Positions 48,590 through 63,449 of a DNA stretch of 64,000 nucleotides are shown here, in pieces. Both the position numbers and the translations under genes were made by a program. The notes under the pieces were generated by a model that worked only from the letters and a program-made list of their open reading frames with translations, searched no databases and was not told where the DNA came from. Location: contig OZ012686.1 in NCBI GenBank assembly GCA_963942565.1, forward strand, positions 33,904,968-33,968,967, in the 5' to 3' direction. Source of the DNA: Maea johnstoni. Taxonomy: Eukaryota > Annelida > Polychaeta > Spionida > Magelonidae. Position 1 is the first letter of the stretch; the number at the start of each line of letters is the position of its first letter.

Positions 48590-50400
48590 GTGTCTGTGAA
48601 CCTTTTATATACTAGTATATGTTGCTGACTTATGTTGGTTTATGTGTCGTATATACTATTTTCACTACTAGAGTTGTATCAGTAATATATGAGTTTTCAG
48701 GATTGTGTAATAGAGAAAACGTACTATTAAATTGAATGAGTCGAAACTAAACAATGAACGAAAAGGTCAAGTTGTTTTATGCAGTATCTATCGAATGCTT
48801 TACGGCAACAACGTCGCACCAAATTGAAGTATGCTTTTTAATGCCCAACGTTGTTTTTCTTTTTGCTTTTTATTTCACGTTATTAATATGCAACATTATT
48901 TCAAAACAACCTGCGCACGATTTTGCCTACAAATGTTTGAAACTGATCTCATAGCATATGAAAGCTCAAAATATTACTCAGTGGGTTTTGGGAGAATTCT
49001 TCTTCACCTCTCCATTTATCTATCACAAACTCTCATTTTCTGCATTGAGATACCGTGACTGCATTGCATATCCGAGTACTATCAATAGAGTATACCTGTC
49101 TCAGTGTTGATAAAGGTATTTGAAGTTATCTATCTGACAAATATCTCACTCTAATAAAGTACAGTTTTAGCTGATTTTGTTCAACAACTGCTGTAATGAC
49201 AGGCAGCAATCTACGACTTGACACGATTAAGTGTTATCTTTGTGAAATAAATAATCACCGATACGATCACTATATCATTTTTTCATCATTTACACGAACA
49301 CTTGATTTATCCTTTGGTAAAAAGTGAACTGCACCTAACTTCGAGGTGTAACAGATACATGGATGGTATGCATGTGTTGTAGAAATGAAGAGACTTGAGG
49401 ATTTAGATCATTGCCATACCATTTGTATTCTTCAACTGCGTATGATTTTTTGGTTCATCATTTTGAAAAAATGTATATGATCAAAGATTAGAACAGCCCC
49501 AGTTATTAGAAATACATGCATCCAAAAGAAAAATTATTCAACGCAATATTCATCTTTATACACATATGAATTCGACCTAGTCTTTTAAGTGTAGTAACAC
49601 GTCAGCTGTTTTGTATTTTTTTCTTTTAGATCTATAACCAAAGTTTCCGAAAAAAATTATGACCTCTTACATTTTAAATTATAAACTTTGAATCCATTGA
49701 AACGTTCGAATTGATTAAGTTGTATGTCAAGAATTAATAACTGATGTTTTTGCTCCAAAGTGAAATAGTGCAAAGTGTCATTTACAATGATTAATGTGTG
49801 ACATTAACCTTATCGTTGAGTAGCAAAACATCAGCTAACTTTTATTTATTGCACCTGTGTCCAAAGTCATCTACGGCAAACATAAAAAGGGCGATAGTAA
49901 AACACTTGAACATTTCCTTTCAAATGAATTTGATATATGGAATGAGCTTCAATACTCATATCCTTTTGTCGACATGTTTATTGCCTCTCAATAAATCACG
50001 AACTTATAGATAGGGATGCCCTAGATTAAAGACCTGATTCCAAGAGAAATCTTACAAATGAACAAAAGAATTAAACTCATAACCATAACCATAACAATCA
50101 TAAGCACATTGTATAGTTACGAATTTATTACCAAATATGGGAGTACGTGAAGCAATTCGCAACATTCTTATTCATGATGATACTAAGGAAAAGTATTAAG
50201 AATAAAGAAAAGAGACAAGTTCATATTGATATATGTCTTTTATTCATTTGGGGACATGATGCTTACGACCATTTTCAATATGCAATTGTTCAACTGATGG
50301 TACGACGTTCATTGAGGGGAAAACAACGCACGTAATCAAAAACAATGGGTGTCCTAACAAAAACTGAATCTATTTTGTATGGACGTGGGTGAAATTGACC
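48590..50400. other. AT-rich intergenic stretch, no gene seen
   Basis: No repeat or coding signal beyond short chance frames. Confidence 0.5.
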
Positions 50401-50910
<510 letters not shown>

Positions 50911-51231
50911 GATATGTATTGAATACTTTGTAATTTCATCTCTCTTCATTTTCGTATCATGTTTTGCTATTTATTTTTTGTTTTGATATATATGAGTTGT
51001 AATGAATATACTTTTGTATCAATATGTATACAGTCAATAAGCACACAATACAATACAATCGGTATGTGGGCCTCATGTGGCTATTACTTGAATAACTGGA
51101 TTGGGGCCATTGAGACATTAGCTACCACGTGACTTCCTGCAATGACAAATTGTGTGCTTTTGTTTCGCCAATCTGTCATTCTTGACGGACGAGTCAAATG
51201 TAAAATCAGCTGCCAGAACTTACTGGTCACA

Positions 51232-51783
51232 AGATAATTTTGGAAACCTAAGCCCGATCCGTCGTCCCCTACAGCCGGGCGTAAAGGTTATTGCATTTCT
51301 GAACTATAGACAGTAAACATTTACAAAGGTCAGATATATTGTCTCGTGTGAAATTCGATATGTTGCTTTTCAGTCGCTTGGAAATAATGCCCATAGCCGC
51401 CCTAGCCCACCTTCTTGTACCTCAGCTACAAATTACGGGTTATAAAAGGTTGGATTGCGTAAGCTGAGAACATAACAATCGTCATTAAAACACATCTCTT
51501 TCAAGCCACACGCCGCTCCCCAGCAGTCGGTCGAGCAGCGAACAATGAATGCGAGATTGTCGCTTTACATTCCTATGCTTAATCCGCACAATTCCCGGAT
51601 CTTCCCTCGATCAATTTGTACAGAAACGCGTCTCAACATCATCAAACTCGCTTCCTTTATGGCGGGGTTTGTACAGGGATGATGCGCCAATTTCATTGGC
51701 GCTATTCGGTAAATAAATGACACACTGATCATACAATTTACTAGACAAAGTTTATTTTTACGTCGTGTTCGAAGTCAACATGG
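51232..51783. repeat. 552-bp segment, first copy of a near-identical pair
   Basis: Recurs at 63450-64000 in the same orientation with about four differences seen by eye. CpG-containing, non-repetitive, with no coding exon recognised. Confidence 0.95.
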
Positions 51784-54700
51784 TACTCTTTCTTGTTAGA
51801 AGTCGGGTTTGATAACACACATCAAATTACTCATACGTGTGTGCAATCGAGAGAGATCTTTTACTCGCTTCACGGTGAGCACACACGAAGGTCAAGTTAT
51901 TTTGTCTTTTACAAAGCGGAAGTCTGCTGCCTTGTGGTTCGTGTGTGAATCCGCATGAAGTGAAAATCTTTCATCTTTAAATCCTATTACAACATGCTGT
52001 ACTATGAGTGGCCACTTGGAATCTTGCCGGACAGGGTATGCTTAGAAATATCAATGAACTTTTCTATATCCATGATAACAGACAAGTGTGTTTATTTAAG
52101 GATATGTTTAGTTAATTAGTGCTTTTTACCTGGCATCTCTTGATAGTTACATGTATGCTAATGTATAAGGTGTAAGGTACCAAGCAACTTTCAGAAGTGG
52201 GCTAGGTTTAGTTTAAGATACTTAGATTTTGTCATCAAGATTTACAATGTCATTATTGACAATTAGTGAAAGAACAACGTAACAAATTGAAGAAAGGTGA
52301 CATTTTCTATTAGCGTCCAATTGCACAAAATGTCAGTGATTCATAGCATTAAGCTTGAATTGCGATTCACCCAATGTTAGAATTCCGGTCAATCAGACAT
52401 TTGGCATAGAAATCAAATGTAAGTACGGTAGCACGGATATTTAATACCTTTAACCGACATCTGTCGACCGGTGGTCGGAAGTCTCGCGGATGACCAATGC
52501 CGGAAGTCTGAAAAAGCTCATGTGCACCATGTATAAATAATGCTCTGTATCGACCAAAATGATTAGTCAATTGTTATAATAATGTATATACAGATACTAT
52601 ATTGGAAAATATATGAGATGTTATATTTTCATTCTAGTTATAATTTGACATTTGAAGAAGTCAAATCAGTCAATCATTCTCATCACACATAATAGTAACA
52701 TGAGGCTACGAAGCAAACGCAAATCACAAAAGCACATCTTAGAACGCACTATTGTCTAACTGCTTAGGAATCTCCATTGGTTTCTTTAGGTTTCTTCAGA
52801 TAACTCGACGATCGATACATAAGCTATGCTGCATTATACCATAAAACCATTGATAGGCATATACATGAAGTATTAAACGTTTCATACCGTTTGCTTAGTG
52901 ATTATTTTGGTTTCTATTACTTAAACAGAATGTACAAGAGACATTTAATTTAACGATTAGAGTCACCGAATAGCTCATGGTGTATGCCACAGAAGTGCGT
53001 TGACCTGGTCGCTATATAAACGTGTGGACGTTGTAGAGGCTGTTGATGGTGACTTTGCAACATAAAGACACACTAGCTTGGATTTACACGGAAAGAAAGA
53101 AATTTCTCCCCGGTCCTTTGTTACTTTCTCGATGCGATCATTTGTCTAAGCAGTTGAGCAGAACGTACACGATTGCGCAGATTCCTGTTCCTCTTATACC
53201 CGAAACCTATTTATCTTGAACCGTTGTCTTTTGGTTCAAAAATGGTTTTGTGCATTGCTCATTTGAGACATCATACAAAGCAACTTTGATATCAAATATC
53301 CTTAAGTATATATTGCAAGCATCTACTAGTATATGATTATAAATTTATATATTTTTACCAGTTTCCTAAAGATCATATCAAACATTCTAAGCAAATTGCA
53401 AAGGATTCGTGCAATAGGAACGCGCACTTGCAGGTATTGGACACCTTTTCAGTATCGCAAAGTTCGTCCTCTTTAAAAGGAAATAACAAAGCAGCTGCCG
53501 ATCCCGCCTGGCCTCTACTCGGTCTAGTATGATTAGTGGAAAATATGGAGTGCAATAATTCACTTTAAGTAGTAGGAGGCGCCGTGGGGGATCTAGGTGC
53601 AATACCCATTCTTGTCAGGTAGACTGGAGAAAGAATTATTCCGGTAATGTTTTACACAGTTGGTTCTTCGAGTCAAACAAATATAGGCAATTCTCTAAAA
53701 ATGTTACTGGGTCTTATAGGACAAGGAGAACTATTAACATGTGCAAAGATCTGCCCTTTGAAAAGTGTCAGAATTATCGCCGTCTGACGTATGTTGTCTT
53801 TCAAATTGTATAAAAGTTAGACAATTTTACAAAGTTCGTGTTGTTTATCGATTGGTTATGTTATACACACCACTGAATAAAAATAGCTTATCTAAAATGA
53901 TAATCCCATGCCATTACAGTATTTCCAATTCTTAATTTGGTTGAGGACATTCTATAAGGTCAATGGAAACCTTTACAATGTCTACGGCATTCAATCAGAG
54001 TATCTGATATCCAAAAGTAGATTTACCATACAGTTCACGTGACTGACGTGAATCTTTTTCTATTCATATTGTGCTTTGAGGTTCAATATTATCTTTAGCA
54101 TATCATGCTTCCATTTCATTATGTTTTGTTAATATCCATATCCTGCACTACAATAAAATCAAATTTACAATTGTATCATAAGTCATATATGATATCAATT
54201 ATGGAATGTTCTTTCGATTTGAATGCTGACTAATTGTGCATTGTGTTGGATGGCCATTACCGCACTATCGATGAATTGCCCGTAGCTTCTTGTGGATTGT
54301 GTCGAATTGCACTCTTGTCTGAAATTGCATTGAAATAATTTCTATTTCAAATCGTGCAATTAAAAATGTTTGGAAATAGAAATAGAGGTAGAGCTTTGAT
54401 TTATGTTGGATCCTATCATATTGCCGTGACTTTGCATTGAAGTGAGTTGCATCGATTTGCACATTGTACTGTATTGTTTTGTAAAGCGGTGTATCATACT
54501 GAAGCGGATTTTGAAATATTTCTCTAAAAAATATAGTAGAGATTATAGTAGGTCTAGATCTATACATCCACACGGTACTGCTTGTTTAACTATCCGAACT
54601 ACCTCGCCAAAAGCCTATGCTTGACCATTCATACGATTACAGTGTATGGTATTTCGTGCAATGCAGATTAAAATAAGGCAACACTGCAGCGACGCCTTTC

Positions 54701-55120
54701 GGTAAGATTCTTCAACTACATTAATTTTCAATTTTAACATATATGTATGCAAGTCGGTGTGAGTGATTCGATTGGATCCAATTGGGTCTTGTTATCAGCT
54801 ACTGGCCCGATGTAAAATAATCTCAAATCAATTTATCATACAATGCCTTTTCAGTATAAAAATCAATGCACATTATAACGGTTGTAAGGATGTTAACACT
54901 CCGCAGTAATGTAAATAAAACTAGCGCATTTTGCCATTCTGTATCTATTTCAATGTAATTTTCTATAGTTTGTACATTAGAATAATTGAACATTGAATCC
55001 CAGTAACACGTTGCGATGTAGTAAAACATAGTTTACAACCTTTAATGAAACCGTTAATAGATATTGCAGCTATGCTTAAGAGCAGGTACGATATAAATGA
55101 AATTACACACACACTATTAA
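51784..55120. other. Intergenic stretch, no gene seen
   Basis: AT-rich unique sequence with no frame or structure that I can name. Confidence 0.5.
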
Positions 55121-55124
55121 CATA

Positions 55125-55495
55125 TATACATACATACATACATACATACATACTTACAAATATGCATACATACATATGTACATACATACATATATGCATA
55201 CATACATGCATACATTCATACATACATACATGCATAAATACATATATGCATACAGACATACATACATAAATACATACATACATACATACACACACACACT
55301 TACATACATACTTACATACATACATTCATACATACATACATACATACATACATACATACATACATACATACATACATAATTACATAAATACATACATACA
55401 TACATACATACATACATACATACATACATACATACATACATACATCAAACATGTAAACATACAAACATGTATACATGTATACATACATACATATC
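55125..55495. repeat. (CATA)n tetranucleotide tract
   Basis: CATACATA repeats with scattered changes, the purest part about 55321-55445. Confidence 0.97.
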
Positions 55496-56526
55496 AAAAA
55501 ATGAGAATTACATATTTCAATTGAAAAAAAAAGAACTGTGTCGTCGGGCCCAGTAGAGTTTGTTTTTCTTGGATTTTCTTAGAGGAACTTTGCTACTAAA
55601 TGAGTCACGGGACTGGCCCGTTTCGCATTTGTCGCATGCCACCACCTTAGCCGTGCATATCCGTGTATTTTGGTGGTGTATGGGGAATGTTTATTATCGT
55701 CGGTGTGCTGGGAAAACGACTCTCCAGAGACCTGTGGAAGTGCAGTTTTGCAGGGACCTCTCCAGCCGTTGTTATTTGCGTTTGACAAGCCGGGCGCATC
55801 TCTGTGAGATATGAAGTGTTCGCACTTCATAAAGGAGGGAAACGCTTGACGGGCGAGGAAATAGTGCAGTCTGTGATGACTGATGATGATGAATGGTGCC
55901 TATGAACATAGCAGTAAAGATAGACGCTGCTTCTCCCCCATCCGACAACGACCCGGCAACAACGACGCCAAACCAGGGCTTCCCTTACATCAATACACTC
56001 ACCCGACAACTCGACAAACCATTGCTAGGATCGGGACGGTTCGATAAATTTGAATATGCAAAACACTTTCCAATGACCTTCATAGATGCAACAAACTTTT
56101 CGCGAAAACCAGGGCTAACCTGCCTCAATTTACTCACTTAGCATTCTGCTAACTGTTATCGGGACCTCATTGTTACACGAAACAACCTTACTAAACCCTG
56201 CATCAAACTTTCCGTAAGGTGTTCGTGTGGTCTTCTGATACATATTTCCTTGTCCCAATTCCTATCAGCAGGAATAGTTCGTCATAATAACTATGCAAAG
56301 TTTACGAGACCGGTTATCTCCAACAATTATTGGTACCTATTCTAACCAACTTACCTCAATATGGCAGAACTTCTCAAGGAAATCACACATACATACGAAT
56401 TAACGTATTTTCATCTTTTAATTCTTTTCTCAGTTTCTCTTTATTCCGTTAAAGTCATTTCAGTGTTTGTTTGTTTTTCTACACTTTTATTGTATTTCGC
56501 AATACAGTCCATTAACTGTACTACAC

Positions 56527-57168
56527 TAAACTTTCAAAAGGAATCGACCTTATGCCAAACACTTTCAAAAGAAGTCGACCTTATGCCAAACACTTTCAAA
56601 AGAAGTCGACCTTATGCCAAACACTTTCAAAAGGAATCGACCTCATTCCAAACACTTTCAAAATGAATCGACCTTTTGCCAAACACTTTCAAAATGAATT
56701 AACCTTATGCCAAACATTTTCATTATGAATCGACCTTATACCAAACACTTTCAAAAGGAATCGACCTTATGCCAAACACTTTCAAAATAAGTTGACCTTA
56801 TGCCAAACACTTTCAAAATAAGTCGACCTTATGCCAAACACTTTCAAAAGGAATCGACCTCATGCCAAACACTTTCAAAATTAATCGACTTAATGCCAAA
56901 CACTTTCAAAATAAGTCGACCTTATGCCAAACACTTTCAAAAGCAATCCACCTTATGTCAAACACTTTCAAAAAGAAATGACCTCATGTCACACACTTTC
57001 AAAATGAATCGATCTTATGCCAAACACTTTCAAAATGAATCGACCTTATGCCAAACACTTTCAAAATGAATCGACCTTATGCCAACCACTTTCAAAAGTA
57101 ATCGATCTTATGCCACACACTTTCAAAATTAATCGAACCTATGCCAAGCACTTTCAAAAGAACCAGAC
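56527..57168. repeat. 31-bp minisatellite, about 20 units
   Basis: Unit CACTTTCAAAATGAATCGAC + CTTATGCCAAA. A period of 31 was checked at 56591 and 56622. The unit has no + strand stop in any frame. Because 31 is not divisible by three, open frames cycle through the three translations. The array continues to the right in decayed form. Confidence 0.94.
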
Positions 57169-58150
57169 ATTTTGCCAATCAGCCATCAGGGAACTCTTGC
57201 ATGGAAACTTATGTTATGTCACAAATTACGTAAAGAACAGTACACCACGCCACAGACCATGCACGGAATGGGATTATATGTCTAACACATTTCTTGGAAC
57301 CTCTCATATGCCACCAATATTACAAGTAAGTGTGTATTGTATATCATATTCCAAAACATTCAACGAACCGTACATGATGTCACAAACCTTTGAAGAGTAA
57401 ATTATGCTACAGTTCTTCCAAGTTACAGTGCGATATTACGTAAACCGTTTAAGCAACTGTACATCAAATCGCACACGTCATGGATCCATATATTATGCAC
57501 CAAACGTGCTATGATTACGCACAGAGTGGACAAAACATCATGCTATAAACATTGCATGGGACTGAACAACATCCTACATACACTGCATGGATGCATACGT
57601 TATATACCAAACGTGGCATGATTCCGTACATAGTGCTAACATTGCATGGGGCAAAACATCATGCTATAGTCAATGTATTTGTCCTCAGTGCTTTAAAAAA
57701 TACATGAAACAGAACAATAATTTACATACATTGCATGGTACCAAATATCATGCTATAAAATTGCACTGTAATCGAACAATATGCAACACATCTCTCAACG
57801 AAATGCATATTATGTCACTAATAGCTTTAGAAACTGCATAGTATGTCACAAAACTACAAAGTGACAATATGTTTTGGCACAAGCCTCAGACCTTACGAAG
57901 GACCTAACATTATGCTAGAAACCTTTCAAGAGAACTGTAAACTATCCCATAATACTTTCGAGGACATCTTGCAGTTTCATTCCTTTCAACAATCTGCACA
58001 TGATGCCACTGACATTTCAATGAGCTGTATATTGTCAAAAGTTTATGATACTTTTGATATTATGCTATATACCCTCCAAAGAAATAGTACACTATGCCAC
58101 AGACTTTCATGGGAACAAACACAAACACTGCACGGAACCCTTAATTACAC
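57169..58150. repeat. Decayed extension of the 31-bp array
   Basis: Recurrent TATG(C/T)CAC, AA(A/C)CTTTC(A/C)A and GGAAC(T/C)GTACA words at roughly 30-bp spacing suggest old units of the same family. It keeps frames of 84 and 122 codons open with no recognisable domain. Confidence 0.5.
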
Positions 58151-58290
58151 CATAGAGGAACATATGCACATGCAATTAATACATAGTCAGCAGAAAAGGC
58201 AATTATTTTGACTAGAACAAAGTGTTTCCAAGTCTAGAGATGCTCAATTGAAAGAAGTGCACAAGTTGACAGACTTCACTTTTCACTGAT

Positions 58291-58345
58291 AACGACGTTA
58301 GATCGAAATTCAACCGCAATCAGAAACGACGTTAGATCGAAATTC
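58291..58345. repeat. Short direct repeat, two copies 34 bp apart
   Basis: AACGACGTTAGATCGAAATT at 58291 and again at 58325. Confidence 0.85.
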
Positions 58346-58814
58346 GACAGCCATTTCTCAGTTTGGAAACCGAAGGCGCTGAGCAGTGAATTTGGTTAGG
58401 GTTTCGGCCACGTACAGTGTAGCTGAAATGTCAGATTTCCAGTCGCCTCATTACCCTGGTGATTAGTGGTCGGTTTGATATTGATTCTCAGATAGATAGT
58501 AGTGTTACACAGTTCATAGCATTCGATATCAAACACCGTGAAACCTACTGTGCGCTACATAGGATTTACAGTGAAACTTTGTGATCACATTGAGTAGTTT
58601 ACACTCCACGAGGGAGCAGGCAACAATACAATGTGGCAATGGGTGCATTGTTATTGTTAGGGGCATGCACAGAATACAATAGGAACTATGAAAGTGTTAG
58701 GTTCAAAATAACAATACATACAATGCTTATCATATTGAGATGTTTTAGATCGATAGAAATATAGGGTTGTGCTGTAATGCATTGACAAATATAGAGGCAT
58801 CAAAACTCCAGGGA

Positions 58815-58868
58815 CTGCCTCATTGGCCGAATGGTCAAAGCATTGCACTCGAGCACGAATCATGGCAT
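58815..58868 (+). mobile_element. tRNA-derived SINE head (relic)
   Basis: GCCTCATTGGCCGAATGGTC followed by AAAGCATTGCACTCGAGCAC and GAATCATGGC. The first part resembles a tRNA 5' half with A box (TGGCCGAATGG). The last part resembles a B box (..CGAATC). They are too close together for a tRNA, so this is a shortened SINE or tRNA relic. Confidence 0.4.
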
Positions 58869-60553
58869 ATCAATTGACATTCATTTTTCAAAATAATAAT
58901 TCAAGACATTTCCATATGTGTTACTGCATGTGAATACTCCAGATGAGAACATACAGCAATCCTGGCACATGTACTTGATTGAGTAGAAGTTCTAACACTG
59001 ATAGCAATACAGACCATGTATAACGGTCATCGAACATATACAAGAATACGACAACGACGGTCGTTTATCTTTACGGCGAGTCTTTAAGACTCACCGTATG
59101 GCGGCTATCTTACAAAGTTGCAATGGCCTCACAGTTACACGGGGGCTATCCTACACGCATTGTAGTGTGTTTAGTCAGACCGTACCCAATGTTGCAGGGA
59201 CTACTATTATACGGTAGCTATCGTACAAGGATTTCAGGCAAAGTTAGGTTTAGTCAGACCGTATGCAATGGAGCATTGGACGTAAAACGTTATCATGCAT
59301 ATGCTGAGCATGTTAATGTACCACATCTAACAATCAAACTATCTGAGTTATCAATATATAAGAAAGCAGTTTCATGTGGGGCCTGCCCTGAAATCCGATT
59401 GGTTCAAGACTTTTCGCTGTCTCACCACGGCGCGGGTTCCGATTCGATGTGGGGCATGTGGCACGTTGCAGGTGACTCGGTGTAAGGCGCAGGTTTTCCG
59501 CAGTACTCTAGTTTCCCCACCACTTAGTGAATATGGTAAAACTTCGGATTCGGATCCAATCTGGGGAATGCGTGCAAGTTACTTTGGGTAACCGTAGTTT
59601 ACAATATTACCTAGATGTGCGTACTCTAAGAGATCGTAAAAGCAAAGAATGATAAAAAATAATATGAAAATCAAAACGATTGTTTTGAGTATTAAAAGAA
59701 AGGAATCTATATAATCAACTATAAATACAACTACATCCCTCATAACAGAGAAAACTGTCCACATTATCGGCCTGACTTGTATTGCATACGTGATAATAAA
59801 ACAAACCTATACAGTATATTTGACTACGTGTTCCTAAATTAAGATGGCCGCATGATTATCTATTCTTTACGATCGCTCAACAATCAGACAACCAAACACC
59901 TCTATAATTTCCACCTCGGGGCCAGTTGACCCTCAATGATAGAAGGTTACTCTGACCTCCATCGACTGCCCTTGTAAGCGGAATATATAGAACAGTGTGG
60001 CGAATGCATTTGTGTGCTTTTATTGACAGCAATTCGAGACTGCAAAAATATATACCTTAACATATAGATATAACTTTGCAATAGAAAAATCGATTAATGG
60101 GTAAGACAAAGAGTATACATGTACATTAGTTGTCGTAAAACTTCCATCTATTTTGAGATCCGTATATATCGCAAATTACTTCATGAAAGACCTATATATG
60201 ATATCATTTGATAAAGTGTGTGAATGAGAGATAACTTTAATTGAAACATACACATACCCATTAAATATGTGAAATATTAGTAAACTTTCTGAGATTGGAA
60301 AACTTTTTTGACTGAGTCAACGTTTTTCACATTAAAATAGGTCATGTCTAGGAGGATTCCAAGGAGGATACAAATGTATTAGGAATGATATTAGGAAAAG
60401 TGGGACCAATAGTAGATGTTCACGTGAGCACGTGTCTCCCGTATGGCTCGACTATTTATGAAATGCTCTCCGGGTTCTAGAATACGTGGGTGCGAAAGGG
60501 TTAAGGGAATCATAGAGCTGCCTGATGCCCATAGTTCACCGTATCATACATAC

Positions 60554-60766
<213 letters not shown>

Positions 60767-60779
60767 GGGGGGGCTGGCA

Positions 60780-63249
60780 AAGAAAGTGGCCACTTCTTAC
60801 TTTGCGTTTGGACGGGTAAGCATTGAATAAAGACATAAAACACCAATTGGCTGAAATGTAGTAAGTAAAGGCAAATGCTGTGTGAAATCCACGGAGCCGT
60901 GCCATTCATGTTGCTGGTCTTCCTGTTAAAATGTACGCGACACGTATGTTTTCGTTACTGGTTGGTTACTGGTTCTACAGCCCTGTAGCCCGTTATACGA
61001 TAAGCCAGTCGCCTCCCGCCAAGACCTCTCGGCCCGATAAAACAACATCAGCACGACCATAAAGATAGCCGTTGCATCCAGTGTTTTGCCTTAAGAATCT
61101 TCCCTCGCATCAAAATGAATTAAAGGGGAATTCGCCAGCTCAAATAAAAATTGAGTTGGGTATTTAGGAATGCATCGCGCTAAAATAAATGTCATCTTGA
61201 GAACGGTTGACAATCAGTCTCAATAGGCACGGTCTCACAGCGCCCATTCCTAGAGGTAGGGTTATAACTCAGGCTTGATGTCCGTCTAGGGAGTATCTGG
61301 CCCCAAACCCCTCTCAGTGATAGACCAGAACCAATACTGTCACGAATGCTCCCTCAATCAACTGTATGGATTATGCCCAAGACCATGGATGCCAATTCCT
61401 TGGCGTCCCGCCACGATAAAATGTTCTTCTATCTATATCAGCATCTTCCCGTTGGATGAAATTTAAGTCTGTATTGTCTTATAATGATATTATACACGAG
61501 TGGCCATTAGCTGGTATGATATAGTTTATACAGTCCCCTGATAGAGCCACGTCGACTGGTGACTGATAGGACCCAGAGATGCTGGCCACTGACGCATTGA
61601 ATTACGTATAGATGGCAGCACTATCTAATATCACAGACATCGCCATCTATCGGCAAAAAGGAACACTGGATCTTCTTCAGCTGATGACCCAAGCTGAGTA
61701 GACATGTAATTTATATATAAAGAAAAAAGACTCCATCAGAAAAATCCCAAGCATGTGGGTGTCAATATCAAAATGAAACAAGGCAGAAGAAAGAGGTAGT
61801 CTCAATATTTCCCCGTTAAGCTGTTTTCTAAGCTCGTAAAAACAGCCATAAAGAGCGATCAGTGTCGACATAGTGAGTTAGCTAGTGTATGGCAATTGTT
61901 TTGTGCTAGAGATTAAGGCCACTGTTACAACCCTTTTGCCATCTTCACAATGCGCTGATAGATTGCAGGATGCCGTGCGCTATTAACGTGAGTTTTAAAG
62001 TTCAGCATGATGAGATGGAGCCGTCGCTTGCTGAACAGGCAAGGACAATGAGGCAAATCGATGGGGGAGGTCCATCTTTCATAAAAAGCAAGGAGAAATT
62101 AGCCCTGGGAAAATATTTCTAGATTAAGGTCATAAAACCACCCACCGCTACATAGAAGGCGAAGAGTAACTCGTTTAGATGCCCTGCTCTCTCAGGTCAC
62201 GTGATAACGACACTTACAAAATACATATCCATTTGCATCGGGGGAACAATATTAAGACGCATGGTGTTAATCAAAAGTTTGACACCTTATTGCACGAGTT
62301 TGTGGCCAAGACTACCCTTATTTAGATAGAAATATAACCTCTTGTTAGGTAACATGCATATCTGCCTCGTTTTTGCGCACATATGAATTAGCGAAAAATA
62401 TCCCTTAAAACTAGAAAAAACGGAACTCAGAATTGGGGCCTCTCAGTCAGTCACTGTCGTCATGTGGTCCTTGACTGTACATGTACGGCATTAACCATTA
62501 AAAAAGAAATGCAGTTTACACATTCTGCTGTGCCATAACCCATCTGTCGAATCTGTTGCGTTTGTGGGAATACATCATAATCATTCACAATCACAGGGCA
62601 ACTGAAAGAGCTGTTTTATGGGAGAGCGGAAGAATGTTCAAAAGGAATGAGAAGGGGAAGGGGCGGTTTTCTTATCTGAATCACCTCCATATACCCCCCC
62701 CCCCCCCCACACACACAGTCACTCACACAAACACTTATAGTCACACTTACAATTAGCTCTTTCACTTTCAGATTGTCTATGTTTCCCAACAAAATAAGCA
62801 TACTACGAAAAAGAATATAGCTAGTCAAAACATCCAGAGTTGCATTTCTTGTAAGAAGTGAGAAAACGCTCACATGATGCAATATGTTTAATTCGGTTTC
62901 CAATATATTGGCTGTCGTGTATAGCAGACTGCGAGCTACTGAAACGAATGGGTTAACATGAAACTGCCATGTTGACCTTTTTGATTTCATCAATATTTCA
63001 TCAAATTTCATGACAAATGCATACTGCGATATTATAAATGCAAACATGCCGAGGTTATTTGTGCAATGAAAACTGCATTTCAAAGGTGCCAGAGGTATTT
63101 TTGTACAATACAGCACTTCAGATACAAAGTGATCAACTTGAGGACAATTAAAATTGTAATCACGACGCCATATAGTCTATTTTCATGGAAATATCAATTT
63201 GCGACGGTGTGCTTCATACACCATGAATTAGAGTGAACCCTCTTATTGA
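60780..63249. other. Intergenic stretch, no gene seen
   Basis: Mostly unique sequence with a C-run near 62694-62708. A minus-strand frame of 166 codons (62616-63116) has no recognisable domain and is probably chance. Confidence 0.5.
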
Positions 63250-63449
63250 NNNNNNNNNNNNNNNNNNNNNNNNNNNNNNNNNNNNNNNNNNNNNNNNNNN
63301 NNNNNNNNNNNNNNNNNNNNNNNNNNNNNNNNNNNNNNNNNNNNNNNNNNNNNNNNNNNNNNNNNNNNNNNNNNNNNNNNNNNNNNNNNNNNNNNNNNNN
63401 NNNNNNNNNNNNNNNNNNNNNNNNNNNNNNNNNNNNNNNNNNNNNNNNN
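63250..63449. other. Assembly gap of exactly 200 N
   Basis: The round length suggests a placeholder and not a measured gap. Confidence 0.99.

Noticed and set aside
59376-59600. GTACTCTAGTTTCCCCACCAC stretch resembling a widespread aquatic-animal repeat
   Set aside because: Only a vague resemblance from memory; no boundaries or family could be set.
62616-63116. 166-codon minus-strand frame
   Set aside because: Composition of random AT-rich translation, runs through a poly-C/GT stretch, no motif.
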